The translations under genes and the position numbers were made by a program. A stretch of DNA of 11,917 bases from an uncultured Ruminococcus sp. (lineage in GTDB: Bacteria; Bacillota; Clostridia; Oscillospirales; Acutalibacteraceae), in NCBI GenBank assembly GCA_902802975.1, contig CADCOF010000011.1, forward strand, positions 1 through 11,917, read 5' to 3'. Position 1 is the first letter of the stretch. Each line of letters begins with the position of its first letter. The notes below the pieces were generated by a model. That model was not told where the DNA came from. It saw nothing but the letters and a program-made list of their open reading frames with translations, and did no database searches. Below are positions 6,998-11,917 of this stretch, in pieces.

Positions 6998-7516
6998 TCA
7001 TCTTCGTGAAAGTCTGCTTGGTAATTCTGCAGACACTCTTATTGCGTCCTGATCTAAAACAACATTGTAGAGTTTTGGGTCAACAACAAAACCGGTGCAA
7101 GCCTCATTGTCGTGCAGCATATCTACAAGCTGAAGGTAAGGAAGATTTATAAGAGACGCACCTCTGAGTTCAGATGGTTTTGCGTTTTCCTGCCTTGTAT
7201 AAAACGGCATATACACGCCGCCGTTTGTGGCTTTATACAGCTGAGGTTTGATCTGCATTTTATGATGCACCGGGAAAATGATTGGATTGTCGCCCTTCCC
7301 ACCGATATCCAGATCGCGGCCGTCCATATTAACCTCGCACGGAACGAACACATTAGAATCACGCAGACACGACAGCAGCGCAAACATATTCTCATGATTG
7401 CGATTGTTGATAAATCGAATAACAAGACCACACAAAACGGTACCGTCCTTCAGCATTTCCGGTGTGATCTTAATTTTTCCGTTTTCGGGGATCTCTTCGC
7501 TGATCCTGGCGTTCAT
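6998..7516 (-). CDS. SseB-like domain protein
   Basis: This 172-residue protein resembles the SseB N-terminal domain, named after an E. coli protein linked to serine sensitivity; its biochemical role is not established. Matching features are the ALLSCLRDSNVFVPCEV stretch near 46-62, MPFYTRQENAKPSEL near 103-117, and the following LPYLQLVDMLHDNEACTGFVVDPKLYNVVLDQDAI segment. It has no signal peptide, membrane helix or catalytic motif that I recognise. The ATG has GGAG eight bases upstream. A consensus promoter (7548-7576) stands just before it, and the zinc-ribbon gene follows after 35 bases in the same operon. Family assignment is from pattern recognition and fairly likely. Confidence 0.7.
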   Translation of the reverse strand: MNARISEEIPENGKIKITPEMLKDGTVLCGLVIRFINNRNHENMFALLSCLRDSNVFVPCEVNMDGRDLDIGGKGDNPIIFPVHHKMQIKPQLYKATNGGVYMPFYTRQENAKPSELRGASLINLPYLQLVDMLHDNEACTGFVVDPKLYNVVLDQDAIRVSAELPSRLSRR

Positions 7517-7547
7517 ACAAATTCTCCGTTCATATTAGTATGTATAA

Positions 7548-7576
7548 ATTATAACTAAAATTTTGACGTTTGTCAA
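7548..7576 (-). promoter_or_regulatory. Consensus promoter of the SseB/zinc-ribbon operon with a dyad
   Basis: On the minus strand TTGACA (7576-7571), 17 bases, then TATAAT (7553-7548), a perfect sigma-A consensus. The -35 is part of the inverted repeat TTGAC-AAAC-GTCAA (7576-7563), which may be an operator. Confidence 0.8.
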
Positions 7577-7705
7577 CACATTTTTTTATCAATCTTAAAA
7601 ATCTGACAATGTAAACTTACATAAAATTCATTTTTTGTTCAAATAATCGTCTGAACTGTATACAAAATTATCGTGATTATTAATAAATCTTTGTCGTATA
7701 ATTTG

Positions 7706-7734
7706 TTGAATGTTACTACTGATTTTGGTATAAT
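7706..7734 (+). promoter_or_regulatory. Promoter of the peptide-binding lipoprotein gene
   Basis: TTGAAT (7706-7711), 17 bases, then TATAAT (7729-7734). Transcription from near 7741 would leave a leader of only about 20 bases before the ATG at 7760. Confidence 0.75.
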
Positions 7735-7750
7735 AGAATTTGAAATAAGC

Positions 7751-7756
7751 AAAGGA
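7751..7756 (+). promoter_or_regulatory. Ribosome binding site fixing the lipoprotein start
   Basis: AAAGGA lies three to four bases before ATG 7760, which directly precedes the lipoprotein signal peptide. The open frame extends upstream to 7673, but the promoter -10 lies inside that extension, so it cannot be translated from this transcript. Confidence 0.65.
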
Positions 7757-7759
7757 AAG

Positions 7760-9376
7760 ATGAAATTGAAAAAATTTGCGGTAATAATGTGCGCTGCGGC
7801 AGCACTGATATTTACCGGGTGCGGAGAAAAAGAAGCACACCCGGAAATGAAGATAATTGAATATACTATAACCGAAGAACCGCTCACACTTGACCCGCAG
7901 ATCGCCTGTGACAGTTCATCGGAAATGCTCATCAAGAATCTGTTTGAAGGATTGGTGCGCGAAGATGCGGAAGGCACTGCAAAGCCTGGCATTGCGGATT
8001 CATGGGACGTATCGAACGACGGACTTGAGTACACATTTCATTTGGCGAAGGATACTGCGTGGAGTGACTCCTCCCCTGTCACAGCGGAAGATTTTGTATT
8101 TGGTATAACGCGCGCTATCGATCCACAAACCGGCTCGGAAAACGCGTCTGATCTTTTTCTGATAAAAAACGCCGCAGCTTTCAACTCCGGCAAAGTAAGT
8201 TCGAATGAACTGGGACTGTATGCGATTGATAACTCCACGTTAAAGATAACGCTGGAATACGCAAGCGATAATCTGCTCCACGCATTGACACTTCCCGCGG
8301 CAATGCCGTGCCGTGAGGAATTTTTCTCGAAATCGAAAGGCAAATACGGAAAAGAGCCGGAATTACTCATCACAAACGGACCGTTTTGCATAAGGGAAAA
8401 CTACGGTTGGGATCACAACAAATATATTTACATTCGCCGCAGTGAAAACTATCATGGGGCAAATCCGGCAATTTCGTTGGGTGTAAATTTCACGATATCG
8501 CAGCAGCCTTCAGACCCTATCGCCGCATTGGAATCAGAGCAGTGCGACATATGCGAGATATACGGAAGCAATTTATCACGCGCAGACGAAAAAGGCTTGA
8601 CGTATGAAGTGACGTCGGACACGCTGTGGGGCATTTGCTGCAACACGGACATTAAGGCATTTAAGAATGCAAAGCTCCGGGTTGCGCTGTTCGGGTCACT
8701 AAACAGAGACGAACTTCTAAGCGACGTACCGGACAGCTTTGTAAAGACGTCGCAGCTTGTCAGCAGCAAAGTGAGTTTTGGCGGAATAAAATACCGCGAT
8801 GCAGCGGGCATATTCACACTGGAAGAGGTACAGAACCCAAGTCAGATGTACGCAAAGGCACTTGAAGAGCTTGATGAAAAGGGAATTGACCTTGCATCGA
8901 CATACACAATACTTTCACTTGATGATGATGCCTCATCAAAGATAGTGTCAAAGATGATCGAGCGATGGAACGAAGTAACAGGCTGTTACTTCAACAAAGA
9001 GTTGTTAAGCAGAAGTGAACTTTTGGCACGCATTGAGTCGGGCGATTATGATTTTGCTGTTGCGCCGCTCAACACAGCCATTGATTCTCCTATGGAGTTT
9101 TTGTCATCATTTCGCAGTGATTCTCAAAACAACTATATTAATCTCAACTACCCCGCTTATGACGAATTTATCGACAAAGCGCATCAGGCTACCAATGTCA
9201 ACGATACGATAGACGCTTTGAAAAGCGCAGAGAGCTATTTGATCGAATACGGCTATATTTTTCCTCTTTACTACGAAAGCCGTTACTTTGCCTACGGAAA
9301 AGACGTCTCGGGTGCCATTTTCGGCTCCAACAGTGAAACTATAGACTTTACCAAAGTCCAAAAACAACGCCCTTAG
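7760..9376 (+). CDS. Peptide ABC transporter substrate-binding lipoprotein (SBP family 5)
   Basis: This 538-residue lipoprotein belongs to the OppA/DppA-like solute-binding family and should capture peptides or similar ligands outside the cell for an ABC permease. The signal peptide MKLKKFAVIMCAAAALIFTGC ends in a lipobox with Cys21 as the lipidated residue. Family hallmarks follow: EEPLTLDPQ, a GLVREDAEG-like segment, AKPGIADSWDVSNDGLEYTFHL, SPVTAEDFVFGITRAIDP and NGPFCIREN. Length is normal. It has its own promoter and a very short leader. No permease or ATPase gene is nearby, so it is an orphan that must work with a transporter encoded elsewhere. The exact ligand cannot be read from the sequence. 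Confidence 0.93.
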   Translation: MKLKKFAVIMCAAAALIFTGCGEKEAHPEMKIIEYTITEEPLTLDPQIACDSSSEMLIKNLFEGLVREDAEGTAKPGIADSWDVSNDGLEYTFHLAKDTAWSDSSPVTAEDFVFGITRAIDPQTGSENASDLFLIKNAAAFNSGKVSSNELGLYAIDNSTLKITLEYASDNLLHALTLPAAMPCREEFFSKSKGKYGKEPELLITNGPFCIRENYGWDHNKYIYIRRSENYHGANPAISLGVNFTISQQPSDPIAALESEQCDICEIYGSNLSRADEKGLTYEVTSDTLWGICCNTDIKAFKNAKLRVALFGSLNRDELLSDVPDSFVKTSQLVSSKVSFGGIKYRDAAGIFTLEEVQNPSQMYAKALEELDEKGIDLASTYTILSLDDDASSKIVSKMIERWNEVTGCYFNKELLSRSELLARIESGDYDFAVAPLNTAIDSPMEFLSSFRSDSQNNYINLNYPAYDEFIDKAHQATNVNDTIDALKSAESYLIEYGYIFPLYYESRYFAYGKDVSGAIFGSNSETIDFTKVQKQRP

Positions 9377-9377
9377 C

Positions 9378-9432
9378 TTGGCAGTTGGCAGTTGGCAGCT
9401 ATTAGCTAATCTAACAACTAATAACTACCAAC
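9378..9432. repeat. TTGGCAG heptads leading into a long hairpin
   Basis: Three perfect TTGGCAG units (9378-9398) begin two bases after the last base of the lipoprotein stop codon. The last unit runs into a palindrome with 15-bp arms, 9391-9405 and 9418-9432, and a 12-base loop. The arms have two mismatches; in the minus-strand RNA these are G-U pairs, in the plus-strand RNA C-A mismatches. There is no T-run on either side, so it is not a classic terminator, though it lies between two converging genes. The rest of the gap (9433-9488) shows nothing I can name. Confidence 0.8.
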
Positions 9433-9488
9433 GCAAAACAGTCTGCTGTACTTGAACGAGGAGCGCGGTATAAGCGTCAACGGACACC

Positions 9489-11501
9489 TCACACCTGAGT
9501 ACCAATAGCAGAACCCTTGTCTTTCAGTCCGACTGAATAGCGCAGAATTGCAAGCGCATCAAAACTGGTTACGAATCCGTCCGAATCAATATCGGCATAC
9601 GGAATACGATCATCAGGGATTTTTGTAAGATCAACCGAGTGGCGCAGAGTTTCAAGCGCATCCTGAGAGTCTATATATCCGTCTCCCGACACATCGCCAA
9701 TAATTCCACCCGGTGCTGCTTTTTTGTATTCGTCAAACATCTGATCTGAAAGCCACGCACTGCGGCTCATCATCCAGTCTACGCAGTAATCATACATACC
9801 CTTGAACGTGTTTGAGTATTTTGTTTTGCTGCTGCTTACACTGTACGCACCCGATGTATAGTTGAAATCTGCTTTTTGGAGAGACGTGTGATCCGCAATC
9901 CAGTCTCCCGTGTTGAGCAGCCAACCGCTGCGGTAATTCATTTCGGCAGTACCTTCAAGCAGCGCATAATACTCATTTGCTGTGAGCAGCTCCTTGTCTA
10001 TATCTGCGCTGTATTTCTCACCTAAAAAATGGCGCAACGCAGGAACAAACAGGTCAAACCATATCTTTGGTGCAGCCTCGGTAACTGCATTGTTGCGTGA
10101 AATATTGTTCATTATGTTATTGCTGGATTTGGAGCCTTTTCGTTTGCCTTTGAAGCGGCACCACCAGCCTGTATACTGTGTGTAGTCTTTAACTCCGAAC
10201 TCTTTGAGATCACCGCTGACACCCACTGCGTTTCCAAGTGAATTGTCATAATCCCAAACCGGCGAACCATAAAAACGATATGTTCCGTCATCAGACATTT
10301 TGTATGTAAAATAAAGACTTGAAACGCCGGAGTCCCAGTTTTTACCAAGTTCGTTGATAAGATACAGCTTTGTCAATGAGTCGATATCGCCGTATTTTGA
10401 GAGTTTATCTCCTGAAGTTTCGGCACAGGCATCTATAAAAAGATTCATCTTTGTTTTTACATATTTCTTTACCTCGTCGTAACCTGCATCACCGTAAGAC
10501 AAATCCGGAGACTTTATCGTAACGGAAGTATTTTTATCACAGTTCACTGTGAAATCTCCTTCATTAGGACTTGGGTCTATCTCACATACAAACGGAAAAT
10601 CTTTTTTCACAGTACCATCACTGTTAAGATAGTCAGTATCTTTGATATCGTTTACAACATTTGACGAACCAACCTCGATCTTCTGAGTGAGCTGATATGA
10701 ACCGCAGTATAAACCATTCATGTAAAAATCGACAAAGCGCGAGTCTGACGCATACGGAATACCAACAGCGTCAGAAAGATCATATAAAATGCGGTTGCGC
10801 GCAAGTGAATCGTCCTGATAATTCGCAAGTAAACTATATTTCTTGCTCTTCTCCATTCCTGCGATTGACACCTTGTCTTCATATGTGATATTGAACGGTT
10901 TCTTACTCTTGCCCCACGTTGTATTACCGCGCCCCTTGATCTTTTTTATGGCTGTTGTATCTACTGAACCGTCACTGCCCACTATCGCACCGGTAGCTTT
11001 TGCGGAGTTTTCTTTCCGTTCGCACAAATAAGAAATAAGATCAGTGCCTTTACCGTCTGCGTCGGAATTATTAACATAAACAGCAGCTTCTGCGGTAGAG
11101 TGCAGGATATAAAGTTTATAGCTCTCACCGTTAAAAGTTACGTCAACGCTTTTGCCCGGTTCATAGTTAAGATCGACCTTATCTCCTGCCGGTATAACAG
11201 TTCCGCCGACTTTGGCATTTGATGAAGCGGCGTTATAAATAGTCACCTTCTTATCGCTTGCGCCAGATGGCAGAAAAAAATATTTTGTATGACTATCTAT
11301 CTCGTAGAGATCATTATCGTGTTCGCTCTGCCATTCGCACCACGCGTCTATGTCGTTTCCCTCCGCGCCGTGGGCGTAAAGTGCGCTTTCAGTTGTAAAT
11401 GCAAGATTTGATCCTCCGGACACTTCAAGGGCATATCCACTCTGGGCTGCAGTGCATAAAACAACAGCGGCTGTTAGTGTAATTGCTATTCCTTTCTTCA
11501 T
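9489..11501 (-). CDS. Secreted CotH-like protein with type I dockerin
   Basis: This 670-residue protein has an N-terminal signal peptide (MKKGIAITLTAAVVLCTAAQSGYA). A beta-rich region follows, then a CotH domain from about 185: GRGNTTW (190-196), KKPFNI (200-205), DDSLARNRILYDLS (230-243), VDFYMNGLYCGSYQLTQ (257-273) and WDYDNSLGN (416-424), the last with likely metal-binding aspartates. CotH proteins are atypical secreted kinases. The C-terminus (602-659) is a dockerin with two calcium loops, D603/S605/D607/D614 and D637/D639/D641/D648, which would dock to a cohesin on a scaffoldin or the cell surface. The ATG has AAGGAGGT eight bases upstream and a promoter at 11587-11615. It stands alone, convergent with the lipoprotein gene. 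The domain calls are firm; kinase activity is inferred. Confidence 0.92.
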   Translation of the reverse strand: MKKGIAITLTAAVVLCTAAQSGYALEVSGGSNLAFTTESALYAHGAEGNDIDAWCEWQSEHDNDLYEIDSHTKYFFLPSGASDKKVTIYNAASSNAKVGGTVIPAGDKVDLNYEPGKSVDVTFNGESYKLYILHSTAEAAVYVNNSDADGKGTDLISYLCERKENSAKATGAIVGSDGSVDTTAIKKIKGRGNTTWGKSKKPFNITYEDKVSIAGMEKSKKYSLLANYQDDSLARNRILYDLSDAVGIPYASDSRFVDFYMNGLYCGSYQLTQKIEVGSSNVVNDIKDTDYLNSDGTVKKDFPFVCEIDPSPNEGDFTVNCDKNTSVTIKSPDLSYGDAGYDEVKKYVKTKMNLFIDACAETSGDKLSKYGDIDSLTKLYLINELGKNWDSGVSSLYFTYKMSDDGTYRFYGSPVWDYDNSLGNAVGVSGDLKEFGVKDYTQYTGWWCRFKGKRKGSKSSNNIMNNISRNNAVTEAAPKIWFDLFVPALRHFLGEKYSADIDKELLTANEYYALLEGTAEMNYRSGWLLNTGDWIADHTSLQKADFNYTSGAYSVSSSKTKYSNTFKGMYDYCVDWMMSRSAWLSDQMFDEYKKAAPGGIIGDVSGDGYIDSQDALETLRHSVDLTKIPDDRIPYADIDSDGFVTSFDALAILRYSVGLKDKGSAIGTQV

Positions 11502-11552
11502 TAAATAATACCTCCTTATAAATTATGAAATATTTATTCCAAATTTGAACGT

Positions 11553-11570
11553 TCTCAAGTGTAGTTGAGA
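11553..11570 (-). promoter_or_regulatory. Small stem-loop in the CotH-dockerin leader
   Basis: A perfect 6-bp inverted repeat, TCTCAA and TTGAGA, encloses a six-base loop in the roughly 80-base leader between the promoter and the ribosome site. It is a weak structure, and any function is uncertain. Confidence 0.35.
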
Positions 11571-11586
11571 TTTGACCTTTATGATA

Positions 11587-11615
11587 ATATTAACACAAAT
11601 ACAAATATTTGTAAA
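11587..11615 (-). promoter_or_regulatory. Promoter of the CotH-dockerin gene
   Basis: On the minus strand TTTACA (11615-11610), 17 bases, then TAATAT (11592-11587). The leader would be about 80 bases. Confidence 0.6.
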
Positions 11616-11656
11616 GAAAATTTTATATTAATTGCACTCACACAATAAGCATGCCA

Positions 11657-11692
11657 AAAACCAGCGCCTAACATAGTTTGGCACGGGTTTTT
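11657..11692. terminator. Bidirectional terminator-like hairpin
   Basis: Arms AACCAGCGCC (11659-11668) and GGCACGGGTT (11680-11689) pair at nine of ten positions around an 11-base loop. The plus strand ends in a five-T run (11688-11692), and the minus strand also reads into five T. No gene visible here ends at it in either direction, so it probably terminates a minus-strand gene to the right of the window. An alternative pairing, TGCCAAA / TTTGGCA, also exists. Confidence 0.5.
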
Positions 11693-11695
11693 CAA

Positions 11696-11795
11696 TTTTA
11701 TAGTAGACAACACAAACAGCTACTCAAAGCGGAGTTGGCAGCTATTAGCTAATAACTACCAACTCAATAGGATATTTTATAGTAAACGACATAAA
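11696..11795 (+). repeat. Direct repeat TTTTATAGTARACRACAYAA, two copies
   Basis: The 21-base copies at 11696-11716 and 11775-11795 agree at 18 positions and are 79 bases apart. Each is followed by GGAGTTG (11731-11737 and 11822-11828) and then by a different short repeat element. No gene is visible from 11616 to the right edge. Confidence 0.65.
11732..11765. repeat. Long palindrome, loop-less relative of the 9391-9432 hairpin
   Basis: Two 17-base arms (11732-11748, 11749-11765) meet with no loop and match at all but two positions. The inner 15 bases of each arm are identical to the arms at 9391-9405 and 9418-9432, including the same two mismatches, which become G-U pairs in minus-strand RNA. 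Confidence 0.8.
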
Positions 11796-11842
11796 TCTTT
11801 TCCTAAACGCTTTTTTAGTGTGGAGTTGTTTTGCTAATTCGG

Positions 11843-11863
11843 AATGCGTAATGCGTAATGCGT
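11843..11863. repeat. AATGCGT heptad array
   Basis: Three perfect AATGCGT units followed by AATTAATG. It has the same period of 7 as the arrays at 3125-3180 and 9378-9398, but a different sequence. Confidence 0.8.
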
Positions 11864-11917
11864 AATTAATGCTCGATCTGAGTCCATCACTCTCGACCAC
11901 AATTTTCACACTGCACA

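Noticed and set aside
7639..8034. A minus-strand open frame of 131 codons over the lipoprotein gene start
   Set aside because: It lies opposite the lipoprotein promoter and signal peptide, with no support of its own.
9378..9432. Rho-independent terminator shared by the converging lipoprotein and CotH genes
   Set aside because: The stem is long, but neither strand has a T-run after it, so I list it as a repeat and not as a terminator.

Overview
The window looks like chromosomal DNA of a Clostridia-class Firmicute, most likely a Ruminococcus-like member of the Oscillospiraceae. The reasons are strong AGGAGG-type ribosome sites, TTGACA/TATAAT promoters with 17-base spacers, several GTG/TTG starts, and a secreted CotH-like protein with a C-terminal type I dockerin, a pairing known from cellulosome-forming ruminococci. 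No rRNA, tRNA, CRISPR array, transposase or phage gene is visible. The genus is an inference.

Layout. (1) 11-3064, minus: a three-gene operon with its own promoter (3198-3226). In order it encodes a five-helix membrane protein with an acidic Gln/Gly-rich linker, a single-pass membrane protein of unknown function, and a divergent Ser/Thr-kinase-like protein with a zinc ribbon and a beta-rich tail. It resembles the kinase of TerY-type vWA/PP2C/kinase modules, and downstream partners would lie past the left edge. (2) 3065-3522: a non-coding stretch with a GC-rich tandem repeat and, in the operon leader, an array of eight heptanucleotides clamped by a perfect 10-bp inverted repeat. (3) 3523-6073, minus: a C_GCAxxG_C_C redox-type protein, mnmA (tRNA 2-thiouridylase) and an FkbM methyltransferase translationally coupled to mnmA; promoter at 6105-6131. 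(4) 6171-7516, minus: an SseB-like protein and a double-zinc-ribbon protein with a Pro/Met repeat tail, with a consensus promoter and a terminator. (5) 7760-9376, plus: a lone peptide-type ABC transporter lipoprotein. (6) 9489-11501, minus: the CotH-dockerin protein. (7) 11616-11917: non-coding, with a bidirectional terminator-like hairpin and more repeats.

How the genes fit together. The left operon looks like a membrane-linked phosphorylation signalling unit. The mnmA operon is tRNA modification plus an unrelated-looking methyltransferase. The SBP and CotH-dockerin genes concern peptide capture and surface or cellulosomal protein display. The most unusual feature is not a gene. Short intergenic repeats of several different sequences all have a period of 7 bases (CAATKTG, TTGGCAG, AATGCGT). 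Two related long palindromes that pair better in the minus-strand RNA flank the CotH-dockerin gene.
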